Positions 8,539 through 17,009 of a stretch of 64,000 bases of DNA are shown in pieces. How positions within the stretch are numbered: position 1 is the first letter of the stretch; each line of letters begins with the position of its first letter. Origin of the DNA: Bin5 sp965232575 (GTDB taxonomy: Bacteria > Chloroflexota > Anaerolineae > Caldilineales > Caldilineaceae); the NCBI GenBank assembly GCA_965232575.1, contig CBDDPZ010000008.1, forward strand, positions 496,001 to 560,000, in the 5' to 3' direction. A program made the position numbers and the translations under genes. The notes below the pieces were generated by a model. It did not search any database. It was given only the letters and a program-made list of their open reading frames with translations, and was not told the origin of the DNA.

Positions 8539-9918
8539 CTATCCGAGCAGTTCTTCTCGGGAGCGCTCAAGAACGGCGTTGACACGCGACTCGAGGGCAT
8601 CGGTCGCCTCTTCCACCGTCTTGACTTGCAGCATAGCCGCTTCCTGTTCCTCGACGGCGATGCTGGCGATCTCGCCTTCGGCGGGGCCGTTGAAGACGGG
8701 CGTGGCGTCTTTGAGCAACTGGTTGAGGATCCACAGCTGCGTGGGCGGATCGGTGCGATCCTGCACGTAGATCAGGCCCTCCGCGGTCGGAATATGGGCG
8801 GGGAAGGGGAAGATGGTCTCAGCGTACATGACCGCGCCGTCGCCCATCGTCAGCCATTTGATATATTCCCACGACTCATCCTGGTGCGCGGCGGAACTGG
8901 TGATCGAGATACCGTTCTGATAGGCGTCGATCGTGTTCTGGCCGGTAACGGGATGGGAGGGAGGCGTGAAGACGTCCCACTCGAACTCCTCAATCTCGGA
9001 GAAGGAGGGGATCATCCAGTCACCCATCACCGCGAAAGCCACGCGCCCGGTCTGGAAGGGGTTGAACTGCAGGTTGGCCTCGGGCGGCATGGCGACCTTA
9101 TGTTCGTTGACAAGGTCGACCATCCACTGGAAGGCCTCCATCGGCGCGTCCTCTTTAATAAGACAGCCGTTGTAGTCTTCGTCATAGAAGGCGCCGCCGG
9201 CCTGGAAGATCCAGAAGTTCATGCGGGAATTGCCGTCCACGGGTTTGTCCATGCCGTAGGACTCGGCCGAGCCGTCGTCGTTGATGACGGTGAACTCTTT
9301 GCCCGCCTCGACGATCGTGTCCCAGGTCCAGCTCTCGTCCGGATCGGGGATGCCCTTCTCGGCGAACCAGTTCTTGTTCCAGAACCACATCGTGCCCGAG
9401 TGCCAGACGGTGGGGAAGGCGTGCAGGTCGCCCGAGCCGCACCGGATCTGGCCGGGTTGCCAGCGCCCTTGTGTGATTGAGCCCTCATAGAAGTCGTTGA
9501 GGTCGACGCCATCGCGCTCGATGAAGGGATCGAGCGGGATCGTCACCCCGTTGTGCGCGAAGCGCACGTGATAGTAGGGCGAGTGATGCATGATGTCGGG
9601 TGAATCGCCGGCGGCGGTAGAAGCCAACATCTTCTGCCAATAGTTGGACCAGGAGGTAATGTCCTCCTGCAGCTTGATGTTGGGGTAGGCTTCCTGGAAG
9701 GCCGCCTGGAGGACGCCCTGCTTCTCTACCTGGAAGCCCCAGTAGGCAAGGCGCAGCTCGACGGTCTCCATGCCGCCGTCGTCGCCGGAGTCCATCGCGT
9801 CACCGGCGGGTGCGGGCGCGGCGCAGGCCGCGGTCACCATGACGCCGGCAGTCGCCGCGGCAGTTTGCAGGAATGCGCGACGTGACAGCCGCTTGCTGAC
9901 CAATGCGTTATTCTCCAT
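8539..9918 (-). CDS. Sugar ABC transporter substrate-binding lipoprotein, Tat-type
   Basis: A 459-residue solute-binding protein (SBP type 1, CUT1). The N-terminus carries a twin-arginine motif (SRRAFLQ at about residues 11-17) followed by a hydrophobic stretch and a lipobox ending in AAC at about residue 32. It should therefore be exported folded and anchored as a lipoprotein. The mature part starts with an acidic, flexible linker (DAMDSGDDGGM) and then the periplasmic-binding fold (VELRLAYWGF). First gene of a minus-strand operon driven by the promoter at 9992-10019. Confidence 0.92.
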   Translation of the reverse strand: MENNALVSKRLSRRAFLQTAAATAGVMVTAACAAPAPAGDAMDSGDDGGMETVELRLAYWGFQVEKQGVLQAAFQEAYPNIKLQEDITSWSNYWQKMLASTAAGDSPDIMHHSPYYHVRFAHNGVTIPLDPFIERDGVDLNDFYEGSITQGRWQPGQIRCGSGDLHAFPTVWHSGTMWFWNKNWFAEKGIPDPDESWTWDTIVEAGKEFTVINDDGSAESYGMDKPVDGNSRMNFWIFQAGGAFYDEDYNGCLIKEDAPMEAFQWMVDLVNEHKVAMPPEANLQFNPFQTGRVAFAVMGDWMIPSFSEIEEFEWDVFTPPSHPVTGQNTIDAYQNGISITSSAAHQDESWEYIKWLTMGDGAVMYAETIFPFPAHIPTAEGLIYVQDRTDPPTQLWILNQLLKDATPVFNGPAEGEIASIAVEEQEAAMLQVKTVEEATDALESRVNAVLERSREELLG

Positions 9919-9991
9919 CGTCGGTTTCTCCTTGGGTCGATTGAAGTGGATTGGAACTGCTTTTCGGAGTAGGGAAGACTATTGGGGAAAG

Positions 9992-10019
9992 ATAGTAACA
10001 TAATGTGAATAGATGTCAA
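9992..10019 (-). promoter_or_regulatory. Sigma70-type promoter of the 9918-6606 ABC operon
   Basis: Read on the minus strand: -35 TTGACA (10019-10014), 16-nt spacer, -10 TACTAT (9997-9992). The start codon of the SBP is at 9918, leaving a leader of about 65 nt. Confidence 0.7.
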
Positions 10020-10140
10020 AGGGAGTTCGCGCGACCGGGTGCGCCGGCTGGGCTTTGTCATCGAGGCCGGCACAGCGACCGCGGCGAACGTACGCTGCTG
10101 GGAAATGTCCCTCTAGGCGCATGCATTCCAACACGCCTCC

Positions 10141-10200
10141 ACAAAATGAGAAGTGAGTGGTGAGGAGTGAGTTGTCTTTTCTCCTCTCTCTCCTCGCCCT
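10141..10200. repeat. Copy of the GAGTGAGGAGTGAG intergenic repeat
   Basis: Contains GAGAAGTGAGTGGTGAGGAGTGAG-like purine runs (10148-10171, written here as two consecutive copies of a GAG-A/G-AGTGAG unit) followed by a pyrimidine-rich tract rich in CTCC. It fills the downstream side of the permease gene ending at 10254. The remainder of the 336-base gap 9919-10253 holds only the promoter at 9992 and no gene. Confidence 0.5.
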
Positions 10201-10253
10201 TCGACGCGGCCGGCGCAGCGCGCGGAACGGATATGCGGCTGATGAAGAGAACG

Positions 10254-11135
10254 TTAGCCTTTGATGCCCGTCAGGGAGATGCCGCGGACGAAGTAGCGCT
10301 GCAACAGAAGGAAAACGAGGAGCACGGGCAGCGTGACAACAACGGAGCCGGCCATCAGGCGGGGCCAGCTTGTGTACCACTGTCTCTGCACGAGGGCGAC
10401 GCCGAGCTGGACCGTAAAGAGATACTTGCGGTCGAGGAAGATGAACGGGCCGAAGAAGTTGTTCCAGGAGGCCATGAAGGAGAAGACGCCCAGGGTGGCC
10501 AGGGCCGGCTTCATCAGGGGCAGGGCGATACGCCGGTAGATGCCGAAGGAGCTGCAGCCGTCGATGCGGGCGGCGTCCTCCAGCTCGACCGGCAGCGAAA
10601 ACATGAACTGGCGGAGCAGGAATGTGCCGTAGGCGGAGCTGAGCATGGCGGGGACGATCAGGGGCAGATGGGTATTGACCCAGCCGATGCGGTGCATGAC
10701 GATATAGAGCGGGATCACGGTGACGGCATAGGGTACCATCATGGTCGAAAGGACGATGATGAAGAGAACGTTTTTGCCGGGAAAATCGAGCCGGGCGAAG
10801 GCAAAGGCGGCGAGCGAGGATGTGATGAGTTGGCCGCCGACACCCAGACCAGCGATTTTGACGCTATTATAGAAGAAGAGCCCAAAGGGCTGGTCGAGGA
10901 AGAGGTCCCCGTAGGCTTCCAACGTGGGCTCAAGCGGGAGCCAGGTCGGGGGGATCTGGAATGCCTCGAATTCGGTCTTGAAAGAGGTTGAGATCATCCA
11001 CCAGAAGGGGGCCAGGGCGGCCAGACCCAGCACAATCAGCAGAATGTGCGTAACGGTGTTGGCCACGAGCTCTTGTTGTCTGAGACTGGCCACACGCTCA
11101 ACGCGCGCCGCGCGCATGGATGAAACTCTTTGCAC
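10254..11135 (-). CDS. Carbohydrate ABC transporter permease, MalG type
   Basis: A 293-residue inner-membrane subunit with six hydrophobic segments. The ATPase-docking loop is EDAARIDGCSSFGIYRR then IALPL, and the C-terminus is RGISLTGIKG. The GTG at 11135 is preferred because AAGGGG lies 7 nt upstream; an ATG at 11117 is the alternative. It trails the MalF-type gene by 28 nt and completes the second SBP-permease-permease set (13630-10254). No ATPase gene follows. Confidence 0.92.
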   Translation of the reverse strand: MQRVSSMRAARVERVASLRQQELVANTVTHILLIVLGLAALAPFWWMISTSFKTEFEAFQIPPTWLPLEPTLEAYGDLFLDQPFGLFFYNSVKIAGLGVGGQLITSSLAAFAFARLDFPGKNVLFIIVLSTMMVPYAVTVIPLYIVMHRIGWVNTHLPLIVPAMLSSAYGTFLLRQFMFSLPVELEDAARIDGCSSFGIYRRIALPLMKPALATLGVFSFMASWNNFFGPFIFLDRKYLFTVQLGVALVQRQWYTSWPRLMAGSVVVTLPVLLVFLLLQRYFVRGISLTGIKG

Positions 11136-11163
11136 GGGTTATCCCCTTATCGACGCTGGTTTC

Positions 11164-12084
11164 TCAATAGTGCACCCACAGCCTGGCCAGACGAACCTGG
11201 ATCATGGTGATCGTGAAGATGACGAGGGCCAGGATCCAGGCCATGGCCGAAGCATATCCCATCTTGGAGCTGCCGAAGGCCATCTGCCAGAGGTAGTAGA
11301 TGTAGACGTTGGTCGAGTTTATCGGTCCGCCCTGGGTCATAACATAGATGAGGCCAAAGGTCTGGAAGGTGCCGATCACGCTCATGACGAGAATAAAGAA
11401 CATGGTGGGCGTGAGCAGCGGGATGGTGATTCTGAAAAAGCGGCTGAAAGGCCCTGCGCCGTCGATAGTGGCGGCTTCATGCAGATGCTCGGGGATCCCC
11501 TGCAGCCCGGCCAAGTAGAGGACCATGTTGTAGCCGAGCCCCTGCCAGACGGTGACCATGGCGACGGCGGGCATGGCCCAAAAGGGATCGATGAGCCAGT
11601 TGGGTCCGTCGATGCGGACCCAGGAGAGGACGTAGTTGATGAGACCGAACTCGCCGTCATACAGCCACCGGAACATGAGGCCGACGGCAACAACGGAGGT
11701 GACGAGCGGCAGAAAAAAGGCGAGCCGGTAGAGGTAGCGCATTCTGATTGGCCGGTCGAGCAGTGCGGCCAGAATGAGCGGGAAGGTCACGGAGGGGACG
11801 ATGATCCAGCCTGCGTATTTGAAGGTATTGCCCAGGACCTTCCAGAAGAGACGGTCGCGGCTGACCAGGCGGGCGTAGTTTTTGAGCCCAACCAGCTCGG
11901 GCGGACTGACCATATCCCATGTATGGAAGCTCATGTAGAGGGATGCGGCGATGGGGAGGAAGATAAAGGCAACGATGCCGATGAGGAGAGGCGCGACAAA
12001 GAGATAGCCCTCATATCGGTGCCAGCGGATTTCACGCGTTTTCGTCTTGGCGACGAAGCGGGTCAGAACCTGTGACTGAGCCAT
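11164..12084 (-). CDS. Carbohydrate ABC transporter permease, MalF type
   Basis: A 306-residue CUT1-family permease with a short basic cytoplasmic N-terminus (RFVAKTKTREIRWHRYEG) and six membrane segments. The EAA loop is EAATIDGAGPFSRFFRI then TIPLL; TQGGPINSTNV and the terminal RLWVHY are typical. AGGACAG precedes the ATG at 12084. The 196-nt gap to the SBP gene upstream is longer than usual but contains no other gene. Confidence 0.92.
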   Translation of the reverse strand: MAQSQVLTRFVAKTKTREIRWHRYEGYLFVAPLLIGIVAFIFLPIAASLYMSFHTWDMVSPPELVGLKNYARLVSRDRLFWKVLGNTFKYAGWIIVPSVTFPLILAALLDRPIRMRYLYRLAFFLPLVTSVVAVGLMFRWLYDGEFGLINYVLSWVRIDGPNWLIDPFWAMPAVAMVTVWQGLGYNMVLYLAGLQGIPEHLHEAATIDGAGPFSRFFRITIPLLTPTMFFILVMSVIGTFQTFGLIYVMTQGGPINSTNVYIYYLWQMAFGSSKMGYASAMAWILALVIFTITMIQVRLARLWVHY

Positions 12085-12280
12085 AGTCTGTCCTGCGATA
12101 CACCTGGAGCCGGGTAATGGACGGCGTGGGTTCCAGGCATATCGCAGGCTTGGGAGAGTTCCGGATCGATTTTACGCGCCTGTCCGCTCCGAACGCTGCA
12201 ATTTCGCGGGACAAACGGCTCCGTGTTCACGTGAGACCGCCGGACAGCTTGTGGACTGAACCCAGGCGAACATCAGACCT

Positions 12281-13630
12281 TTAGTACTGCTCCTCATTGG
12301 CGTCGGCGAGGATGTCCTCCATCACGACCTGTATTTCGTTGAGCGCTTCGGCGGGGGTCATCTGGCCGAGGAAGGCGGCCTCAAGATTGGGGATGACGGC
12401 GGTGCCGAGCAGCTCACCGTGGTTGACGCCGAGCGAGTCGTTGGCGGCCAGGTCGGAGTTGAAGCAGGCATCGACAAAGACTTCGCCGCCGCGGGCAGCC
12501 ATCTCCTCGGTCACGAATCCTTCGGGGCGGCCGGCCGGGATGGAGAAGCCGGTTCTCCCCAAAACGAGGGCACCCTCGCCGATGGACATATGCTTGAGGA
12601 AGGCGAAGGCGGCGTCGGGATGATCGGTGTCGGCGACGATACCGAAGCCGGAGGTCCACATCATGGTTGTCTTGGGCCCCCCCTCGACAGCGCGCGGGTT
12701 GCGCACGACATGCCAGTCGATCTTGTCGGTGTTCTGGAGCAGGGCGACGGTATCGATGGTGTGGCTGGCCCACATGGCGATGCGCCCTGTGAGCTGGCGT
12801 GAGCTGGCGCCTTCGGTGGACAACTGTTCGGGCGAGGGTGAGATCTCGTGGGTCAGGATGGTGTCCACGAGCCATTCTATCGCTTCGATATTCTTCGGAT
12901 CGTTGGCCGTCGGCGTGGTGAGGTCCCAGTTCCAGCGGTCGAAGTATCCTTTACCCTCGTTGGCCCACATCCAATGTTCGTTGGCCCAGGGCCCGGTCTG
13001 CGTCATCCAGCCGAAGACCTTGTCCTGCCCTTCGCCGGCGGTCAGCTGCTGGCCCATTTCGAGGCAGTCGGCCCAGGTCCAGCCGTCTTCGGGGTAGGCG
13101 ACGCCGGCCTCGTCGAATAGGCCCTTGTTGTAGATTACGGCGTGGGTCACATAGTCCTTGGGCAGGCCGAAGAGCTTGCCTTCGACGGTGTAGAGTTGGA
13201 GCAGAGCGGGCGCGACGGGGTCGTCGTCGTAGTCGGAGTCTGCGTCGAGATACGGATTCAGATCGACCAGAATGCCCTTTTTGCTCCAGATTCTGGGCGG
13301 TCCATAGGTGGCCACGATGGCGATGTCGGGGGGATCGCCGGCGGCGATGCGGGCGTTGATTTTGGCCAGCATATCCGGCCAGGAGCCGATGGTGGGGCTG
13401 ATGAGGAGGTCCACGTCGGGCATGACCTCTTTGAACTTGTCGAATGCCTCGCCGTGTACTTCGTCGGGCTCGTAGCCCAGGTATTCGAGCTGGATGCCTT
13501 CGGCGGCTGCGCCGTCATCGGAAGCGGCCGGGGATGCGACCGGTTGGCAGGCGGCGAGGAGGGTTGCCCCGCCGATGGCGCCGGCTGTCAGTTGCAGGAA
13601 TTCTCGTCTTTTCAAGGGCTTAGCGTTCAC
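12281..13630 (-). CDS. Sugar ABC transporter substrate-binding lipoprotein, Tat-type
   Basis: A 449-residue solute-binding protein. KRREFLQ at residues 7-13 is a twin-arginine motif, and the hydrophobic region ends in the lipobox LLAAC near residue 28, predicting Tat export and lipidation. The mature protein has the type 1 periplasmic-binding fold (VMPDVDLLISPTIGSWPDML, a typical hinge-proximal segment). First gene of the minus-strand set 13630-10254 and preceded by its own promoter (13710-13682). It is a different sequence from the SBP at 8539, so probably a different sugar specificity. Confidence 0.92.
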   Translation of the reverse strand: MNAKPLKRREFLQLTAGAIGGATLLAACQPVASPAASDDGAAAEGIQLEYLGYEPDEVHGEAFDKFKEVMPDVDLLISPTIGSWPDMLAKINARIAAGDPPDIAIVATYGPPRIWSKKGILVDLNPYLDADSDYDDDPVAPALLQLYTVEGKLFGLPKDYVTHAVIYNKGLFDEAGVAYPEDGWTWADCLEMGQQLTAGEGQDKVFGWMTQTGPWANEHWMWANEGKGYFDRWNWDLTTPTANDPKNIEAIEWLVDTILTHEISPSPEQLSTEGASSRQLTGRIAMWASHTIDTVALLQNTDKIDWHVVRNPRAVEGGPKTTMMWTSGFGIVADTDHPDAAFAFLKHMSIGEGALVLGRTGFSIPAGRPEGFVTEEMAARGGEVFVDACFNSDLAANDSLGVNHGELLGTAVIPNLEAAFLGQMTPAEALNEIQVVMEDILADANEEQY

Positions 13631-13681
13631 TGTGTTCTCCTCTCGGGATGTTGATGTAGATACTGTGCGAGGATGGCCGGT

Positions 13682-13710
13682 ATTCTACAGTAGCTGAGTT
13701 TGGTTTGCAA
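13682..13710 (-). promoter_or_regulatory. Sigma70-type promoter of the 13630-10254 ABC operon
   Basis: On the minus strand: -35 TTGCAA (13710-13705), exactly 17 nt, -10 TAGAAT (13687-13682). The SBP start at 13630 leaves a leader of about 45 nt. The same -10 TAGAAT with 17-nt spacing occurs at 18602 and 36397. Confidence 0.65.
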
Positions 13711-13822
13711 TCTGTGTATTTTGGCGGGGAGGGGCTGTGGGGAAGTTTCTCAGGTTTTGATTGGGGCGTTTGTACGAGAAGTTGACGAGCGTTTACGAGA
13801 GATTGCGAGCGCTGGGTGGATT

Positions 13823-13870
13823 GTCTGAATCAGGATTTGCAGGATTTCTTTGGATTTGCGGGATGACAGG
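13823..13870. repeat. GGATTTGCAGGATTT-type degenerate repeat
   Basis: Contains three imperfect iterations of a GGATTTGC-A/G-GGAT word (CAGGATTTGC, AGGATTTC, TGGATTTGCGGGAT). It lies in the gene-free interval 13631-14280, which otherwise holds the promoter at 13682 and the tandem array at 14030; no coding region was found there. Confidence 0.45.
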
Positions 13871-14029
13871 TACTCCCTGGTGCGAAGGATGCTCGTACGA
13901 GTGTTGAGCGAGCGTCTACGGGTGATTGTAGTCGGGTCTTCAGATACTAGCACGCTCGGAAACGGCGCTCAGAGCATCCTTCTGCGGGCAGGCGATTTTG
14001 TTCTGCAGGGGATATGTTCTAGAGTCGGG

Positions 14030-14080
14030 GATGTCTATGCGATGTCTATGCGATGTCTATGCGATGTCTATGCGATGTCT
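14030..14080. repeat. 11-bp tandem repeat, 4.6 copies
   Basis: The unit GATGTCTATGC occurs four times without change (14030-14073), followed by a partial fifth copy (GATGTCT). Non-coding surroundings; the unit length is one helical turn but not a multiple of three. Confidence 0.9.
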
Positions 14081-14280
14081 CCTCGTAGGCGGCTCAGTGG
14101 CGAGCCTCCTTTATCGTCACCGGGCGTTTACGCTTCTGCCGCTTCTGCAGGTATTCCACACCTGAAGCACCCCAAAAAAGACGCTTGAAGCGGCAGTTGA
14201 GCGTTCGCCCTATATGCGCATCCCTGCGATCATAGCCTCCGGCCCCGGCTGGGAGTTGTCACCACCGGAGAATTTCTCAC

Positions 14281-15257
14281 ATGAAACGTCATCTGCTGAT
14301 CGGCATCGTCGTGCTGGCCTTGATCGCGCCCGGGGTCCTCATGGCACAAGGCGACTTTACCCTCGAAGACCTGGCTGCACAAGTTGAAGTCTTGACTTCC
14401 AAAGTCGCTGAACTCTTCACTATACAAGACGACCTAGCCCAACGCCTGGCGGCCGTCGAGACAGCCATTGCACCGACACCAACCGCAACAGCGACTCTTA
14501 CTGAGACTCCGACGGCAACACACACCGCAACTGCTTCCCCATCGCCTACTCCCCTGTCAGTCGATCCATCCCTGACGATCCAACGTAGAATGAACGTCCG
14601 GCGTGGACCCGGGACACACCACGATATAATTAGCGTAGCCGAAGCTGGCACGGAGTTCAACATCACAGGAAGAAACTTGAACGGGGACTGGTGGCAGATT
14701 GACTACGAAGGGCAGCAGGGTGGGTATATGCGCCGTACGTGACGGCGAGCCATGCCGACGATGTGCAAGTCGTTCCTACCCCTACTCCGATCCCCACGGC
14801 CACTTTCAGCCCTACTCCGATCCCCACGGCCACTCCCAGGCCGACTAGCACGCCGACGCCAGATGTTCGAAAAGAACAAGCGTACAGGACAGAAATCGGG
14901 GAAATTTTCATTAGCGATTGGGGCATAATCGAATCGCTAGGAATTATCAGCGATCTTTTTATCCAAGCAGGCGAAAATCCGGTTTTGATGTTGAGCGACG
15001 ATTGGAAGACAAGAGTAGCGATTGCGATGGCATCAATAAAAGTATCTTATCAGGATATTCAAAACCTGACGCCACCCGACAATTTGAAAAAATTTCATGA
15101 CCTCACTGTCGACGCGTTATCTTATTGCGATGCGGCGATGGACCAGTTCGCCACCGGCATAGACAATTTTGACCCCGATTCTCTCGCGGTAGGTGCGGGG
15201 CTCTTGGCCCTTTGCGATGAAAATATCGATTTGGCTTTCAAAGATCCCAACTGGTAA
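14281..15257 (+). pseudogene. Secreted SH3_3-domain protein, one-base frameshift
   Basis: An N-terminal signal peptide (MKRHLLIGIVVLALIAPG, cleavage near AQG), a coiled-coil-like segment, a Pro/Thr-rich linker, then a bacterial SH3 domain (MNVRRGPGTHHDIIS) that binds cell-wall or surface ligands. The domain should end in G-W-V-Y-A-P-Y, but the frame shifts at 14719-14721 so that the first frame ends at 14742. The sequence WVYAPYVTASHADD is found in the next frame, which stays open to 15257 with a second Pro/Thr linker (an exact direct repeat at DNA level, about 14786 and 14813) and a C-terminal domain of about 125 residues of unknown function. One deleted base in GGGTGGG explains the break. 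A strong terminator follows. Confidence 0.75.
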
Positions 15258-15294
15258 GAGGTGAAGAAAACGGTATACCCTACCTCCAGACGCG

Positions 15295-15337
15295 AAAAGC
15301 GCTGGACTAGACCCACGAGGCCAGATCCAGCGCTTTT
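15295..15337. terminator. Strong hairpin terminator, T/A-flanked
   Basis: Arms AAAAGCGCTGGA (15295-15306) and TCCAGCGCTTTT (15326-15337) pair perfectly over 12 bp around a 19-nt loop. The 3' arm ends in TTTTCT, and the mirror A-run makes it usable from either strand. It lies 38 nt beyond the SH3 gene stop. Confidence 0.8.
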
Positions 15338-15417
15338 CTGCGTTTGCAGCCCGATCCCCGGATTTCCGATTGCACTGGCGGTGTTCTAAGGCGTCTTTTC
15401 GGCCTTTCAGGTAATGA

Positions 15418-15534
15418 CTTTGCGGCGCTGACGTTCGCAGGGGACAAAACAACGGCATCGCGCCCGTTCGTAGCGACCCTTCGTCGTATCAATCTATGCG
15501 GGATCCGGACGGGGACGGGGTGACGTGTGAGTAG
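15418..15534 (+). pseudogene. Excalibur calcium-binding domain remnant
   Basis: In one frame the sequence reads LCGADVRRGQNNGIAPVR, then a Ser/Pro stretch, then MRDPDGDGVTCE and TAG. The Cys at the beginning, the I-A-P-V-R segment and the terminal D-x-D-G-D-G-V-x-C-E are the signature of the Excalibur domain (two cysteines plus an acidic calcium loop) found at the end of secreted nucleases and surface proteins. TAA and TGA immediately precede it (15412-15417) and no start codon or signal peptide is visible, so it is the 3' scrap of a lost gene. The rest of the gap 15258-15582 holds only the terminator. Confidence 0.55.
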
Positions 15535-15582
15535 GTGGAAGCACCGGATCTTCCAGCCCTCATATTGGACGCTCCAATGCTC

Positions 15583-15894
15583 CTATGTACTTCTCTTTCT
15601 TTGTCGTGCCAGGGCCTCGTCAGTTGCTGGATAAAACACTGCTATAATCCTTCCGCTGGGTGCGATGTTCCACAAGTGAAGTTCCATCCCTTCCTTCGCG
15701 GCAGATGATACCACTGATTGGAAGTCATCAGCGCTCACATCTCCCCGTACTTCCGCTAATTCTTGTCTGACAAGGCCAATTATGCGTTGGGACTCGCTGT
15801 ACACCTATGCTCTTTGTTCTGGTCCGTTTGGCTTCTCTGTTCTCCTTCCGCGTGAATCAAACCCCGGCTGCCCTGCGTAATGCCCGGCCACCAT
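15583..15894 (-). pseudogene. Small protein of unknown function with internal TAG
   Basis: From ATG at 15894 (GGAGG 10 nt upstream) the frame reads MVAGHYAGQPGFDSRG then RRTEKPNGPEQRA, meets TAG at 15807-15805, and continues without a shift as VYSESQRIIGLVRQELAEV and on to the stop at 15583. The second part (73 residues if restarted at the GTG at 15804) contains ADDFQSVVSSAAKEGMELHL and IIAVFYPATDEAL. I do not recognise a family. Either the downstream GTG is the true start or the gene has acquired an amber codon. Confidence 0.4.
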
Positions 15895-16014
15895 GATGTG
15901 CTGAGCCTCCTCGAGCCGTCAAATGTCTATCTGGATGGGGCTCACCACCGCGGCGGTCACCGCAGGCGCAGCGCTGCCTCAAGAGTCTTCCTCCCCTCTG
16001 TGTCTAAGTTTCAT

Positions 16015-16047
16015 TTGCATTATATTCCATATTAGGAATATAATGCA
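16015..16047 (+). promoter_or_regulatory. Toxin-antitoxin promoter fully covered by a perfect 13-bp inverted repeat
   Basis: Half-sites TGCATTATATTCC (16016-16028) and GGAATATAATGCA (16035-16047) are exact reverse complements with a 6-nt spacer. Inside lie -35 TTGCAT (16015-16020), an 18-nt spacer and a consensus -10 TATAAT (16039-16044). Transcription would begin at about 16051, the A of the toxin ATG, so the message may be leaderless. This is the expected layout of an autoregulated TA operator. Confidence 0.8.
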
Positions 16048-16050
16048 TTC

Positions 16051-16403
16051 ATGTCTTGGGAGGTCGAATACACGGACGAGTTTGGGCAATGGTGGCAGAC
16101 GCTTTCGAAGAGGCAGCAAGACGATGTGACCGTCAGGGTCGAACTGCTAATGGCGTATGGCCCTGAGTTGCCGTACCCCTACTCCTCGGACGTCAGAAGT
16201 TCACGTCACGGGGTAATGCGCGAGCTTCGAGCGCAGAGCGGCGGCGAGTCTTTTACACCTTTGACCCCAGGCGAACGTCCATATTACTTATCGGCGGAGA
16301 CAAAAGCGGTAACGATCGGTTTTACGAGGAGTACGTGCCGGTCGCCGATGACCTCTACGATGAACATCTGTAGGAGCTGAGAAGGGAGGGGTTGATAGAA
16401 TGA
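16051..16403 (+). pseudogene. higB: HigB/RelE-type toxin, inactivated
   Basis: Begins MSWEVEYTDEFGQWW, with SSRHGVMRELRAQSGG: the phage-derived Gp49/HigB-like fold of ribosome-dependent mRNA endonucleases. At 16245 one base is missing; the correct continuation RVFYTFDPRRTSILL, GGDKSGNDRFYEEYVPVADD is found in another frame. In that frame a TAG at 16371-16373 (after DEHL, before ELRREGLIE) is a second lesion. The restored frame would end with TGA at 16401-16403, overlapping the antitoxin ATG (ATGA), as is normal for this operon type. Two independent lesions in one short gene argue for real inactivation. Confidence 0.85.
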
Positions 16404-16741
16404 GCGGACGTCATTCGTTCAGCGAGTTGACCAAGGATTTCTCGCCGGAGCGCCGACGTCGCATTGACGAGATAAAGACGGATCTGCTGGCGGAGATGCC
16501 GTTGCACGAGTTGCGCCGGGCGCGGGCGCTGACCCAGCAGGAGTTGGCGCAGATGCTGAAGGTGAACCAGCCCGCGATTTCCAAACTGGAGCAGCGGGCA
16601 GACGTGTACATCTCCAGTCTCCGTTCTTACATTGAAGCGATAGGGGGCAAACTGAGAATCGTCGCTGACTTTCCCGAAGGCGAGGTAACGATCACAAACT
16701 TCGCCGACGTGGGGGAGGATGAAGGTACTCTGGAACGGTAG
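16400..16741 (+). CDS. higA: XRE-family antitoxin (HigA-like)
   Basis: A 113-residue protein with a helix-turn-helix at about residues 38-62 (ARALTQQELAQMLKVNQPAI then SKLEQ), followed by YISSLRSYIEAIGGKLRIVA, the standard C-terminal part of HigA-type antitoxins. The first 35 residues (RIDEIKTDLLAEMPLHELR) are the toxin-facing helix region. It is intact and lies in ATGA overlap with the broken toxin. It probably binds the perfect palindrome at 16016-16047 and may persist as a repressor or as protection against related toxins. Confidence 0.88.
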   Translation: MSGRHSFSELTKDFSPERRRRIDEIKTDLLAEMPLHELRRARALTQQELAQMLKVNQPAISKLEQRADVYISSLRSYIEAIGGKLRIVADFPEGEVTITNFADVGEDEGTLER

Positions 16742-17009
16742 CCGTGCGACAGGTCATTTGTTGGCCGGCGCCCGTTGCCGTCGATCACCCTCGGCTAACC
16801 CTTGACCAATATGACCGTTCGTCCTCGAGGATTGCTCGCAGAATCACCCCCATTGAATGTCGCACAAGTCAATCTGGCTCCGTTCCGGCCGCCCGTGTGC
16901 ACGCCGTCCAAACATGCTGCTGGAATCGGATTGTCCACGGGCTATCCTCAACAACGCAAGGCTCCCTCAGCGAATTGCACGGTCCTATCGTCCCCAAAGC
17001 CCCCCGCCC

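Noticed and set aside
12085..12280. Possible riboswitch or small gene between SBP and permease
   Set aside because: No conserved stem pattern or start codon with RBS was visible; the gap is merely long.
14030..14080. Short CRISPR-like array
   Set aside because: Units are 11 bp and contiguous without spacers, and no cas genes are present.
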